Shown: piece after piece, positions 17,027 to 25,666 of the stretch | How positions within the stretch are numbered: the stretch's first letter is position 1 | Layout: each line of letters begins with the position of its first letter | Translations under genes and position numbers: made by a program | The notes under the pieces: generated by a model | The model's database searches: none | Told to the model about the DNA's origin: nothing | Seen by the model: the letters and a program-made list of their open reading frames with translations, nothing else | From: Rhizobiales bacterium CCH10-E5 | GTDB taxonomy: Bacteria; Pseudomonadota; Alphaproteobacteria; Rhizobiales; Beijerinckiaceae | DNA length: 25,676 nt | Assembly (NCBI GenBank): GCA_001556125.1 | Contig: LSIG01000178.1 | Location: 1-25,676 of the forward strand | Direction of reading: 5' to 3'

Positions 17027-18135
17027 GCGGCGTCTCCCGCCAGGCGCTCGAGCCAGATCGAGGCGCCGACGGCCGGAGTCGGCGCGGCCGCACCGAGGCG
17101 CCCGAGCACCTGGTCATAGCGACCGCCGCCGGCGACCGGCTTACCGTCGGCGCGGCTGTCGTCGTGCAGCTCGAAGATGAAGCCGGTGTAGTAGTCGAGA
17201 TTGCGGGCGAAGGCGGCCTGGAAGCCGATCGCGCTGACATCGACGCCGCGCACGGCGAGGAAGCCTGTGCGCTCATCGAAGGCGTCGAGCTCGCGGCCGA
17301 GATCGAGCGAGGCCTGGTCGGCGAGCGCGCGCAAAGCGGCCGAGGCCGTGTCGGGATCGCCCTTGATCGCCAGCACCTGCGCCAGCAGCGCCTTGACGTC
17401 GCCATTGACCGGGTTCTCGCGCTCGGCGGCGCGCGCCAGGAAGCGCTCGGCGATATCGGAGGCCGAGCGCCCACCGACGGTCGAGATTCCCGCGATGGAG
17501 AGCACGTCCTCGACGAAAGCCTTCGCCGCCTTGGGGTCCTGCCCTTCCAGCGCCTTCAGCAGGCCGGCATGGGCGGTCTCGCCAGTGGCGACGGGAGGAT
17601 CGAGCGCCTCAACGGCCTCGACGCCGCGGCCCTGCACGACGGCGCGCATCAGGCGGCGCCGCGCCCCGGCCGGCACGGCGAGCCCGTCCAGCAGCGTGCC
17701 AAGCAGCGCGACGTCGCCCATCAGGATCTTCGGGCTTGCGAGGCCGAGTGCGGCGGTCGCCTCGACCGTCAGCGCCATGATCTCGGCATCGGTGGCGGCG
17801 AAGTCGTCACGGCCGAAGGATTCGATGCCGGCCTGCGCGAATTCGCCGGGCTCGCCCGAGCGCATCCGGAAGACCGGGCCGGCATAGGCATAGGCCGCGG
17901 GCTCGGTCCGGTGAGACGCAATGTGATCGAGCGCGACGGGGATGGTGTATTCCGGCCGCAGGCACCAGTCACGGCCATCGGCGTCCTGCGTCATGAAGAT
18001 GCGGCGGCGGATGTCCTCGCCCGAGAGATCGAGGAAGACGTCGGCCGGCTGCAGGATCGCCGGCTCGGCGCGGGCATAGCCCTCGCGCGCGAACAGCGCG
18101 ATCACGGTCTCGATGCTGGCAGCGGTCGCGGGCAC
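17023..18135 (-). CDS. hisZ: ATP phosphoribosyltransferase regulatory subunit
   Basis: 370 aa. HisZ is a paralogue of histidyl-tRNA synthetase that has lost charging activity and acts as a regulatory partner of HisG. The class II synthetase core is recognisable: [17 protein letters not shown], a motif 2-like [38 protein letters not shown] in place of the histidine-binding motif, and [14 protein letters not shown]. It lacks the C-terminal anticodon-binding domain of true HisRS. The start codon is GTG at 18135 with AGGA upstream; the nearby ATG (18146) is out of frame. Order hisS-hisZ-hisG on one strand makes a histidine-themed cluster, but the 300 nt gap before hisZ suggests its own promoter. 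Confidence 0.93.
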   Translation of the reverse strand: MPATAASIETVIALFAREGYARAEPAILQPADVFLDLSGEDIRRRIFMTQDADGRDWCLRPEYTIPVALDHIASHRTEPAAYAYAGPVFRMRSGEPGEFAQAGIESFGRDDFAATDAEIMALTVEATAALGLASPKILMGDVALLGTLLDGLAVPAGARRRLMRAVVQGRGVEAVEALDPPVATGETAHAGLLKALEGQDPKAAKAFVEDVLSIAGISTVGGRSASDIAERFLARAAERENPVNGDVKALLAQVLAIKGDPDTASAALRALADQASLDLGRELDAFDERTGFLAVRGVDVSAIGFQAAFARNLDYYTGFIFELHDDSRADGKPVAGGGRYDQVLGRLGAAAPTPAVGASIWLERLAGDAA

Positions 18136-18278
18136 GGCGGCGTCATCCTGTTTCCGGGCGCTGTCCTAGCAGCGGCGGGCGCGATTTTCGAGGCATTTGA
18201 GTGAAATGGGTGAACGGGAATCTCTCGCCGTCATGCTCGGGACTGATCCGCATGACGGAACGAGGGAGGCGCGGGGAA

Positions 18279-18317
18279 CCCTCTCCCGTAGGGAGAGGGC
18301 AGGGTGAGGGGTCGGCC
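18279..18317 (+). repeat. REP-like palindromic repeat, copy A
   Basis: CCCTCTCCC-GTA-GGGAGAGGG is a perfect 9 bp hairpin (18279-18299), followed by CAGGGTGAGGGGTCGGCC. This kind of CCTCTCCC/GGGAGAGG hairpin with a CAGGGTGAGG tail is a common dispersed intergenic repeat in proteobacteria. Copy B lies in inverted orientation 65 nt away. Confidence 0.75.
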
Positions 18318-18382
18318 GTTTGACGTTTGGGCGGCGACCTCACCGCTGCCTGCCTGACAGATGGGCGCCTCGCTGGTCCAGG

Positions 18383-18424
18383 GGCCGACACCTCTCCCCT
18401 GCCCCTCTCCTTACAGGAGAGGGG
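18383..18424 (-). repeat. REP-like palindromic repeat, copy B (inverted)
   Basis: Its reverse complement aligns with copy A along nearly the full length, including the TCGGCC end. The hairpin CCCCTCTCCT-TAC-AGGAGAGGGG (18402-18424) has a perfect 10 bp stem and lies 11 nt beyond the hisS stop, so it may also stabilise or end the hisS transcript. Confidence 0.75.
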
Positions 18425-18435
18425 TTCGCCGCGCC

Positions 18436-20190
18436 CTACGAATGCCGCGCGAGCACTTCCTTGACCGTCTCGACGAGTTTGTCGGCGGGCACCGTCTTCT
18501 GCGCCTCCGCCTGCTTGGCCTTGTGCTCGGCAGAATCCTTGACCTCGCGGCCGGCGGCGGCGAGTTCGGCGCCGAGGATCAGGTCCTTGATGATCACCGT
18601 GCCGGCCTCGCGCTCGGAGGAGCCCTGGATCACCGCGCAGACCGCGCCGCGGCGGTCGGCATATTTCATCTGGGCGTTGAAGCCGGATGAGCCGAGATAG
18701 AGATCGGCGCGGCAGAGCGGCTTGTCGCCCTCGCCCTTGGCCTGGCGCAGCACGGACACCATCGCCTGATAGCCCGGCATGAACTCCGGAGACTTGTTGT
18801 CCATGGCGGTGACGACGACGAGGGGCAGTTCGTTCTTCTGGTCGACGATGGGCGACTTCACCGCCTTCAGCGCGGTGTAGAGCCGGGACACGCCGATCGA
18901 GAAACCCGTCGCCTCGACAGGCTTAGGTAAGAATCGCCCGACCAGCCCGTCATAGCGCCCGCCGCCCGCAACCGAGCCGAAGCGCACGATCTGGCCATCC
19001 TCATTGGTGACAGGGAAGGTCAGTTCGACCTCATAGACCGGGCCGGTGTAGTATTCGAGACCGCGGACGACTGAGGGGTCGATGCGGATGCGGCCACTTC
19101 CATAGCCGGCCGCGTCAATGAGTTCTGCCAGCTCCGCCAACTCAGCCACGCCCTCCTGATACAGCTCTGATTTCTTGAAGTCGGAACGCAGAACGTCAAT
19201 TATTCTGAAGTTGTCGGTTTGAAATTCGAAATCATCAGCCCCCACCGAAAATTTGTAGACCAAATCGTCTTCTTTGATCTCTCTTTTCAGAATATCATTC
19301 TGGCTAAAGTTTTTGACAAAGAACGATTGCTCTATAATATTCAGATTGCTTTTTTCTGATAAGAATTTTTTAAAATCATTGATATCACCACTTTCATCAA
19401 TTACGGCCTTGATGCGCTTAAAGCTCTCATCAGGATTTCCTCGGGTAAATACGCTGATAATAGGCAAGATCTGCGCGCTATCTAATCCAGCACCCTTGGT
19501 AAAATCTCCGCTCTCATCGCGGCGACCCGCCCCCATCAATTGCTGGACGCCCTCCCATCCTAGCCGGTCAAACTTGTCTAACGCCCGCAGCACCGTCAGC
19601 CGCCGCCCGGCATTCTCCTCGCCGCCGAGCCCGATCGCCTCCATGACGCCGTCGAGCACCTTGCGGTTGTTGACCTTGATGACATAGTCGCCGCGCTTGA
19701 TGCCGAGCGCCTCCATCGTGTCGGCAGCGAGCATGCAGATCTCGGCATCGGCCGCGACCGAGCCTGCGCCGACGATGTCGGCGTCGAACTGCATGAACTG
19801 GCGGAAGCGGCCCGGGCCGGGCTTCTCGTTGCGGAAGACATAGCCGGCGCGGTAGCTGCGATAGGGCTTCGGCAGCGCGTCGTAATTCTCCGCGACATAA
19901 CGGGCGAGCGGCGCGGTGAGGTCATAGCGCAGCGAGAGCCACTGCTCGTCATCGTCCTGGAAGGAGAAGACGCCCTCGTTGGGCCTGTCCTGATCGGGCA
20001 GGAACTTGCCGAGCGCGTCGGTGTACTCGACGAAGGGCGTCTCCACGGGATCGAAGCCATAGCGCGAGAAGCTCTCGCGGATCACCGCCAGCATGCGCTC
20101 GGTGGCGGCGACATCGGCCGGGCCACGATCGACGAAGCCGCGCGGCTGGCGGGCCTTCAGCTTGGCGGGGGCGGGCTTGTCCACGGACAT
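18436..20190 (-). CDS. hisS: Histidyl-tRNA synthetase with an AT-rich, enlarged insertion domain
   Basis: 584 aa; most Hyphomicrobiales HisRS proteins that I recall are about 500 aa. It charges tRNA-His. The class II core is intact: [13 protein letters not shown] near the start, [35 protein letters not shown], motif 2 [22 protein letters not shown] (about 117-138, the alphaproteobacterial variant), the histidine-binding RGLEYYTG (376-383) and motif 3 around [11 protein letters not shown] (427-437), then an anticodon-binding domain to the C-terminus. Residues about 203-365 are encoded by markedly AT-rich DNA with codons rare in the window (TTA, ATA, AGA), and the part between GDFTKGAGL and AAGYG is about 60 residues longer than usual. 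The frame extends upstream to 20316, but only through a repeat element; [10 protein letters not shown] at 20190 is the natural start. Confidence 0.93.
   Translation of the reverse strand: MSVDKPAPAKLKARQPRGFVDRGPADVAATERMLAVIRESFSRYGFDPVETPFVEYTDALGKFLPDQDRPNEGVFSFQDDDEQWLSLRYDLTAPLARYVAENYDALPKPYRSYRAGYVFRNEKPGPGRFRQFMQFDADIVGAGSVAADAEICMLAADTMEALGIKRGDYVIKVNNRKVLDGVMEAIGLGGEENAGRRLTVLRALDKFDRLGWEGVQQLMGAGRRDESGDFTKGAGLDSAQILPIISVFTRGNPDESFKRIKAVIDESGDINDFKKFLSEKSNLNIIEQSFFVKNFSQNDILKREIKEDDLVYKFSVGADDFEFQTDNFRIIDVLRSDFKKSELYQEGVAELAELAELIDAAGYGSGRIRIDPSVVRGLEYYTGPVYEVELTFPVTNEDGQIVRFGSVAGGGRYDGLVGRFLPKPVEATGFSIGVSRLYTALKAVKSPIVDQKNELPLVVVTAMDNKSPEFMPGYQAMVSVLRQAKGEGDKPLCRADLYLGSSGFNAQMKYADRRGAVCAVIQGSSEREAGTVIIKDLILGAELAAAGREVKDSAEHKAKQAEAQKTVPADKLVETVKEVLARHS
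19098..19584 (-). other. AT-rich mosaic patch within hisS
   Basis: G+C falls from about two thirds to 40% at 19201-19260, 32% at 19261-19320, 23% at 19321-19380 and 43% at 19381-19440 (counted by hand), then recovers on both sides while the reading frame stays open. It encodes residues about 203-365, including conserved HisRS sequence at both edges ([25 protein letters not shown]) written with atypical codons. A smaller spot of TTA/CCT/AAG codons lies at 18922-18936. This looks like recombination with a hisS of lower G+C rather than insertion of an unrelated element. Confidence 0.8.
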
Positions 20191-20284
20191 GGGCGTTCGT
20201 TTCGTGTGTTCGACGGCGGGATTGGGCCGTTCGGTAGCTTGCGCGGGCGGATGGGGCAAGGGTTTGCGGCTTGCGAACCCCTCC

Positions 20285-20379
20285 CCGTCATGGTCGGGCT
20301 TGTCCCGACCATCCACGTCTTCGTTTGTCGAGGCCTGTGTCCAAGACGTGGATGCTCGCCACGAGGGCGAGCATGACGG
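20285..20379. repeat. Cloverleaf-like dispersed palindromic repeat
   Basis: Outer arms CCGTCATG (20285-20292) and CATGACGG (20372-20379) enclose three further inverted pairs: ATGGTCGGG/CCCGACCAT (20290-20312), CCACGTCTT/AAGACGTGG (20313-20351) and ATGCTCGCC/GGCGAGCAT (20352-20374). Together they could fold as a cloverleaf. The minus strand reads [11 protein letters not shown], a peptide string I recognise from many misannotated alphaproteobacterial proteins, which marks it as a dispersed repeat family. It lies between hisS and glcF. Confidence 0.75.
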
Positions 20380-20388
20380 CGTGGCTCG

Positions 20389-21765
20389 TCACTCAGCCGC
20401 GACCAGAGAACTCACCCGAAGAGGGCGATCCACGATTCCCGCCTGGGCCAGCTTCTCCGGCAAGGGTCCGCCCGTCGCCCAGTCGAGCAGTTCGGCGGTG
20501 TGGACCACCGGAGTGGTGGCGCCGCGGTCGGCGAAGCCCTTGGCGATCTGGGTCATGCAGCCAATATTGCCGGTGGCGACCAGCATCGGCTTCGTCTTCT
20601 GGATGTTGCCGACCTTGCGCTCGCGCAATTGCCCGGCGATCTCCGGCTGGAGAATGTTGTAGACGCCGGCCGAGCCGCAGCAGATGTGCCCCTCCGGCGC
20701 CTCCTTCACCGCGAAGCCGACGCCCGAGAGCAGGCGCTTGGGCCCGTCCTTGAGCTGCTGGCCGTGCTGCATCGAGCAGGCGGAGTGGTAGGCGATCGGC
20801 ATGGCGACATCCCGGACGGGCACGAGGTCGAGCGTCGCCACGAACTCCGTGACGTCCTTCGCCAGCGCCGACACCCGCTCCGCCTTGGCGGCGTAGGCCG
20901 GCTCGTTGCGGAACATGAAGCCGTAATCCTTGATCGTCGTGCCGCAGCCCGAGGTCGTGATCAGGATGGCGTCCAGCCCCTTGCCCTCGATCTCGGCCGT
21001 CCAGGCGTCGATATTGGCGCGGGCAAAGGCGTGGGCGTCGTGCTCGCGGCCCATATGGTGGACGAGCGCGCCGCAGCAGCCCTCCCCCTTCGGCAGCACG
21101 ACCTCGACGCCATGGCGCGTCAGCAGCCGGATCGTCGCCTCGTTGATGGCCGGGTCGAGCACCGGCTGAGCGCAACCGGAGAGGATGGCGACGCGCTTGC
21201 CCGCAGGCGCGGCGGCGGGGGCGAATGCCTGCGGCCCCTCCATCGGCGAGCGCGAGGGCAATTTGGAGGGCGCCAGCGCCAGCATTGCCTTCAGCCGCGC
21301 GCCGACCAGCGGCAGGGCGCCGAGCGCGGGCCCCAGAGGCTTCGCCAGCATCGCGCCGAGCATCGCGACACGGAAACGGCCCGGATAGGGCAGAATCGCG
21401 CCGAGCACGCGCCGCAGCAGCTTGTCGTGCCAGGAGCGCTCATAGGTCTCCTCGATATGGGCGCGGGCATGGTCAACGAGGTGCATGTAATGCACGCCGG
21501 AGGGACAGGTCGACATGCAGGAGAGGCAGGAGAGGCAGCGGTCGACATGCTTCACGACCTCTTCGGTCGCCGGCTTGCCGTTCTCGAGCATGTCCTTGAT
21601 CAGGTAAATGCGCCCGCGCGGAGAATCGAGCTCGTCGCCGAGCAGCAGATAAGTCGGGCAGGTCGCGGTGCAGAAGCCGCAATGCACGCAGGTCCGCAGG
21701 ATCTTTTCCGAGGCCGGGAGCCGCGGGTCGGAGGCGAGATGGGCGGGGCTGAAGTTGGTCTGCAT
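20389..21765 (-). CDS. glcF: Glycolate oxidase iron-sulfur subunit GlcF
   Basis: 458 aa. Carries electrons from the flavin subunits of glycolate dehydrogenase (glycolate to glyoxylate) toward the membrane quinone pool. Two 4Fe-4S motifs are present: Cys26, 29, 32, 36 (CVHCGFCTATCP) and Cys77, 80, 83, 87 (CLSCLSCMSTCP). Two CCG-type domains follow, with SGCAQPVLDP, GCCGALVHHMG, HSACSMQHGQQL and HICCGSAGVYNILQPEIA. Length is normal. The start at 21765 (MQTNFSPAHL) matches the family; a GAGAGAG ribosome-binding site overlaps the end of the preceding DUF2585 gene 5 nt upstream. Last gene of the glcDE-DUF2585-glcF set. Confidence 0.95.
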   Translation of the reverse strand: MQTNFSPAHLASDPRLPASEKILRTCVHCGFCTATCPTYLLLGDELDSPRGRIYLIKDMLENGKPATEEVVKHVDRCLSCLSCMSTCPSGVHYMHLVDHARAHIEETYERSWHDKLLRRVLGAILPYPGRFRVAMLGAMLAKPLGPALGALPLVGARLKAMLALAPSKLPSRSPMEGPQAFAPAAAPAGKRVAILSGCAQPVLDPAINEATIRLLTRHGVEVVLPKGEGCCGALVHHMGREHDAHAFARANIDAWTAEIEGKGLDAILITTSGCGTTIKDYGFMFRNEPAYAAKAERVSALAKDVTEFVATLDLVPVRDVAMPIAYHSACSMQHGQQLKDGPKRLLSGVGFAVKEAPEGHICCGSAGVYNILQPEIAGQLRERKVGNIQKTKPMLVATGNIGCMTQIAKGFADRGATTPVVHTAELLDWATGGPLPEKLAQAGIVDRPLRVSSLVAAE

Positions 21766-21770
21766 CTCTC

Positions 21771-22412
21771 TCAGGCCCCACCCTGCCAGGCTTTGATCCA
21801 GTCGAGCGGATACAACAGCATGATCACGTTCAAGGTCAGGTTGTCGCGGATGAGCCAGCCGACCACCAGTTCCATCGCCAGTGCCGACGCCACCGTTACC
21901 CAGACCGGGAGGAAGCGTGCCGCGAGGAAGCCCGCGATCATCGCAAGGATATCGCAGACCGAGTTGAGGACGCTGTCGCCATAGTAATCCAGCGAGATCG
22001 TCGTCGCGCGATAATGCTCGATCACCGCATTGGTGTTCTCCGCGATCTCCCAGGAGGCTTCCAGCAGGATCGACAGGATCAGCGCCAGTCCGAGCGAAAT
22101 CTGCAAGCCGGTGATGCGCCTGATCAGCCAGAACAGCCCGTAGAACAGGAAGCCGTGGATGATGTGGGAGAAGGTGTACCAGTCGGCGATGTGCTGGGAG
22201 TTCTCCGAGGACATGACCTCGCCGTGCCAGGGTTTGACGAAGCCGCATTTGCAGATCGGCTCACGCCCCATGGCGGTCAGGATCGCGGCTGTCGCAACGA
22301 TCAGCAGCAGCGCGATCAGCGCGATCGTCCAGGGCGCCAGCCGGTTCGGGGCCCAGGGGGCACGCGGATCGGGCGCGCGCCCCGCCGGGTTCAGCGTCTC
22401 AGCAAACGTCAT
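21771..22412 (-). CDS. DUF2585 (UPF0314) membrane protein within the glc operon
   Basis: 213 aa. It resembles the DUF2585/UPF0314 family of alphaproteobacterial inner-membrane proteins of unknown function. About five hydrophobic segments are visible; the best preserved block runs [41 protein letters not shown], with paired Cys and several His, followed by [35 protein letters not shown], rich in conserved acidic and polar residues in or near the membrane. These residues suggest a metal- or substrate-binding site (inference). Its start overlaps the glcE stop by 1 nt (TGATG) and its stop is 5 nt from glcF, so it is translated as part of the glc operon. A link to glycolate metabolism is suggested only by position. 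Confidence 0.82.
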   Translation of the reverse strand: MTFAETLNPAGRAPDPRAPWAPNRLAPWTIALIALLLIVATAAILTAMGREPICKCGFVKPWHGEVMSSENSQHIADWYTFSHIIHGFLFYGLFWLIRRITGLQISLGLALILSILLEASWEIAENTNAVIEHYRATTISLDYYGDSVLNSVCDILAMIAGFLAARFLPVWVTVASALAMELVVGWLIRDNLTLNVIMLLYPLDWIKAWQGGA

Positions 22413-23599
22413 CAGATCCCCGCATACATCCGGCCCGGCTCGAACATGCCCGCCGGGTCGAAGCTCGTCTTAATGCCCGCCGTCACCCGCATCAGCGGCT
22501 CCGGCAGCGGCTCGAACACCGGCACGCTTGCGCGGATCGCGGCCGGGGCGCGCACCAGCGTGGCATGGCCACCCAGCGGCCTGATCGCAGCGCGGATCGC
22601 GTCGGCCGCGGCATCCGCGCCGGCGGGGACCGCGAGCCAAACCAGCCCGCCGCCCCAGTCGTAGAACCAGCGCGCGCCCGGCACCCGCGCCGCGATGGCC
22701 GCGGTCGCCTTCGGGCCGTCGGTCGGCGCAACCGAGAGCCGCCAGACGGCCTCGTCGGTGCCGGCCAAGAAGCGGGCGTCGCGGACGTCGCGCCAGAGTT
22801 CGACCGAGGATTCGCCTTCGATCCGCTCGGGGGCGCCATGGGCCGCCAGCAGCGCGACCAGCTCGCGGCTGCGATAGTCGATCGAGTCGGAGAAGTTCTC
22901 CAGCCGAAGCAGCGTACGGGGCTGCTCCGTGCCGATGCCGGCCGGCAGATGGGCGGCGGCGAAAGGCTCATAGGGCGAGCCTAGCGCAGTGCAGAGCAGC
23001 GCGACCGCCGTCTCGTCCGAGAGGCCGCGCCAGGCCAGCGTCAGGATGCGCTCCGGCTTCGGCAGCACGCGGAAGGTGACCTCGGTGAGGAAGCCGAGCG
23101 TGCCGTAGCTGCCGGCGACGAGCTTCACGAGGTCGAGCCCGGTGACGTTCTTCATCACCCGCCCGCCGGATTTGATCGCCTCGCCGCGGCCGTTCACGAG
23201 CCGGATGCCGATGAGGGAATCGCGCGCCGCGCCGGCATTGATCCGGCGCGGGCCGGAGATGTTGCCGGCGGCGACGGCGCCGATGGTCGGCTCGCCGTCG
23301 GTGCCGAGCAAGGCGCGGTGGTCCATCGGCTCGAAGGGCAGCATCTGGCCGCGCTCGGCCAGTGTGCGCTCGACCTCGGCCAGCGGCGTGCCGGCGCGCG
23401 CGGCGATGACCATCTCGGCCGGCTCGTAGAGCGTGATGCCGGTGAGGCCGGCGCTGGAGAGCGTGCTCTGCGTCTGCGTCGGGCGGCCGAGCCCGGCCCG
23501 GGTGCCGCCGCCGCCGATCGACAGCGGAACCCCGCTGTCGAGCACGGATTTCACGACGGCGCAGGCCTGCGCCTCGGTGGTGGGGATGTGGAGGGTCAT
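22412..23599 (-). CDS. glcE: Glycolate oxidase FAD-binding subunit GlcE
   Basis: 395 aa, normal for GlcE. It is the second flavin subunit of glycolate dehydrogenase, related to GlcD but shorter. The FAD-binding fold is marked by [16 protein letters not shown] (residues 25-40), [23 protein letters not shown] (105-127) and the GlcE-typical [35 protein letters not shown] (146-180). The C-terminal half is the more variable substrate or subunit-contact region. It starts 16 nt after the glcD stop and overlaps the DUF2585 gene by 1 nt, consistent with one transcript. Confidence 0.95.
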   Translation of the reverse strand: MTLHIPTTEAQACAVVKSVLDSGVPLSIGGGGTRAGLGRPTQTQSTLSSAGLTGITLYEPAEMVIAARAGTPLAEVERTLAERGQMLPFEPMDHRALLGTDGEPTIGAVAAGNISGPRRINAGAARDSLIGIRLVNGRGEAIKSGGRVMKNVTGLDLVKLVAGSYGTLGFLTEVTFRVLPKPERILTLAWRGLSDETAVALLCTALGSPYEPFAAAHLPAGIGTEQPRTLLRLENFSDSIDYRSRELVALLAAHGAPERIEGESSVELWRDVRDARFLAGTDEAVWRLSVAPTDGPKATAAIAARVPGARWFYDWGGGLVWLAVPAGADAAADAIRAAIRPLGGHATLVRAPAAIRASVPVFEPLPEPLMRVTAGIKTSFDPAGMFEPGRMYAGI

Positions 23600-23615
23600 T
23601 GATGGGAGCCGATCA

Positions 23616-25052
23616 TCACGCCGCCACCCGTCCTTCCAGCGGGAACACCTTCGCGGGGTTGAGCAGCCAGCGCTGGTCGAACACCGCCCTCACCCGCATC
23701 TGCTGGTTCAGATCCTCGGGGTTGAACTGGAAGGTCATCAGGTCGCGTTTCTCGATGCCGACGCCGTGCTCGCCGGTCAGGCAGCCGCCCACCTCGACGC
23801 AGAGCTTGAGGATGTCCATGCCGGCATCCTCCGCCTTCTGCGCCTCGATGGGATCGTTGCAGTTGTAGAGGATCAGCGGGTGGAGATTGCCGTCGCCGGC
23901 ATGGAAGACATTGGCGACGCGCAGCCCATAGCCCTTCACGATCTCGTCCATGCGGCGCAGCACGTAAGGGAGCTGGCCGGTGGGAATGGTGCCGTCCATG
24001 CAGATATAGTCGGCGATACGACCCGTGGCGCCGAAGGCGGATTTGCGGCCCTTCCAGATCGCCGCCGCCTCCATCGCGGACCGGCTCTCCTTCACCGTCT
24101 TGACGCCGTGTTCGCGGGCGATGGCGACGATGCGGGCGAGCTGGGCGTCCATTTCGGTGTCGGAGCCCTCGACCTCGATGATCAGCAGCGCCTCGACATC
24201 CATCGGGTAGCCCGCCTTGGCGAAGGCCTCGCAGATCTCGATGGCGGGCTTGTCCATGAACTCCATCGCGACGGGAATGATGCCCGCGCCGATGATGGCG
24301 GCCACGGCAGCACCGGCCTGCTCGCTGGTCGGGAAGCCGAACAGCACGGGCCTGGCGCCTTCGGCCGCGCGAAGGATGCGCACGGTCGCCTCGGTGATGA
24401 TGCCGAGTTGGCCTTCGGAGCCGTTGATCAGGCCGAGGATGTCATAGCCGGCCGCATCCAGATGGGCGCCGCCGATCTCGACGATGCTGCCGTCGAGCAG
24501 AACCATCGTGACGCCCAGCACATTGTTGGTGGTGACGCCGTATTTCAGGCAATGCGCCCCGCCGGAGTTCATGCCGATATTGCCACCTATCGAGCAGGCG
24601 AGCTGGGAGGACGGGTCGGGCGCATAGAAGAAGCCCTCGGCCGAGACGTCCCCGGTGACGGCGAGATTGGTGACGCCGGCCTGCACCTTCGCGGTGCGGT
24701 TGGCGTAGTCGATCGCGAGGATGCGGTTCATCTTGGAGACGCCGATGACGACGGCGTCCTCCTGCGGGATGGCGCCGCCGGCGAGCGAGGTGCCTGCCCC
24801 GCGCGGCACCACCGGCACGCCCTGCTCGCCGCAGAACTTCAGGACGGCCGCGACCTCCTGCGTCGTCGAGGGCAGCACCACCGCCAGCGGCAGGCGGCGA
24901 TAGGCGGTCAGCGCGTCGGTTTCATAGGGGCGGCGCTCGTCTTCGGCGGTGATCAGCGCATCGGCCGCAACGAGCCGGGCGAGTCCGGCGACGATCTCCT
25001 CGCGGCGCGCCAGGATTCCCGGATCGGGCAGCGGAAAGGCGATGGCGGACAT
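23616..25052 (-). CDS. glcD: Glycolate oxidase subunit GlcD (FAD-linked)
   Basis: 478 aa. Catalytic flavoprotein of glycolate dehydrogenase, oxidising glycolate (and often D-lactate) with electrons passed to GlcF. The PCMH-type FAD domain has AVVLPSTTQEVAAVLKFC, PRGAGTSLAGG (83-93) and SIGGNIGMNSGG; the FAD-oxidase C-terminal domain has HAGDGNLHP (384-392) and GEHGVGIEK (427-435), all standard. An ATG 27 nt further upstream (25079) is in frame, but GGGGAG stands about 8 nt before 25052 and MSAIAFPLPD resembles the family start. First gene of the operon, divergent from the LysR gene, which may control it. Confidence 0.96.
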   Translation of the reverse strand: MSAIAFPLPDPGILARREEIVAGLARLVAADALITAEDERRPYETDALTAYRRLPLAVVLPSTTQEVAAVLKFCGEQGVPVVPRGAGTSLAGGAIPQEDAVVIGVSKMNRILAIDYANRTAKVQAGVTNLAVTGDVSAEGFFYAPDPSSQLACSIGGNIGMNSGGAHCLKYGVTTNNVLGVTMVLLDGSIVEIGGAHLDAAGYDILGLINGSEGQLGIITEATVRILRAAEGARPVLFGFPTSEQAGAAVAAIIGAGIIPVAMEFMDKPAIEICEAFAKAGYPMDVEALLIIEVEGSDTEMDAQLARIVAIAREHGVKTVKESRSAMEAAAIWKGRKSAFGATGRIADYICMDGTIPTGQLPYVLRRMDEIVKGYGLRVANVFHAGDGNLHPLILYNCNDPIEAQKAEDAGMDILKLCVEVGGCLTGEHGVGIEKRDLMTFQFNPEDLNQQMRVRAVFDQRWLLNPAKVFPLEGRVAA

Positions 25053-25130
25053 GATGCGGTCTCCCCGGGCGAACGACACGCAGCCTAGACCAATTCGAAA
25101 CGACTTGCAGTGCGACCGACGCGCATGATC

Positions 25131-25147
25131 TTTTCCATAGTCGAAAA
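25131..25147. promoter_or_regulatory. Candidate LysR-type binding site in the glcD-lysR divergent region
   Basis: TTTTC-N7-GAAAA is an A+T-rich inverted repeat in the 119 nt between the divergent glcD and LysR starts, 24 nt before the LysR ATG. LysR proteins usually bind such dyads (T-N11-A type) between divergent genes to control both. Support is positional only. Confidence 0.4.
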
Positions 25148-25171
25148 AATCGGCGGGGGATCTGTGCAGCC

Positions 25172-25666
25172 ATGGACCGGTTCGGCGATCTCGACGTTTT
25201 CGCCCATGTCGTGACGGCGCGCAGCATGTCGGCGGCCGGGCGTCAGCTCAACCTGTCGCCGGCGGTCATCTCCAAGCGCATCCGCCGGCTCGAGGAGCGC
25301 CTGGGCGTCAGGCTGCTGCAACGCACGACCCGGCAGCTCTCGCTGACCGAGGCCGGCCAGGGCTTCTATGAGCGGGTCGTCTCAATCCTGTCCTCGATCG
25401 AGGATGCCGAGGCCTGGGTGGCCAGCGGGGCCGGGCAGGTGCGCGGCACCCTGCGTGTCTCGGCGCCGACCTCCTTCGGGCGGCTCCACATCGCCCCCCA
25501 TCTCAAGCCCTTTCTCGACGCGCATCCGCTGGTCAGCGTCGAGCTCGTGCTGACGGATGGGTTCACCGACATCGTTGGCGAGGGTTTCGATCTCGCCATC
25601 CGCATCGCCGATCTGCGCGATTCATATGTGGACGCCCCCTTTGGCAAGGCGTTTATGTCGGGATGA
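25172..25666 (+). pseudogene. LysR family regulator, interrupted near its middle
   Basis: 164 aa as read; intact LysR regulators are about 300. The N-terminal winged helix-turn-helix is complete (residues 1-60: DLDVFAHVVTARSMSAAGRQLNLSPAVISKRIRRLEERLGVRLLQRTTR), followed by the linker helix and the first part of the ligand-binding domain (VRGTLRVSAPTSFGRLHIAPHL, ELVLTDGFTDIVGEGFDLAIRIADLRDS). After DLRDS, at about 25622, the expected continuation is missing: the frame reads YVDAPFGKAFMSG and stops at 25664, and neither other forward frame resumes LysR sequence. This points to an insertion or rearrangement. GGGGGA precedes the ATG. If intact, it would be a candidate regulator of the divergent glc operon. 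Confidence 0.75.

Larger units (their letters stand above)
18136..18435. other. Gap between hisS and hisZ holding an inverted REP-like pair
   Basis: No gene is visible. The middle is occupied by two copies of a roughly 40 bp palindromic repeat in opposite orientation (18279-18317 and 18383-18424). The stretch 18140-18270 should hold the hisZ promoter, though I could not define it. Confidence 0.6.

Noticed and set aside
20191..20316. Upstream extension of hisS (42 residues starting [13 protein letters not shown])
   Set aside because: It is the translation of the dispersed repeat at 20285-20379, not part of HisRS; the family start is at 20190.
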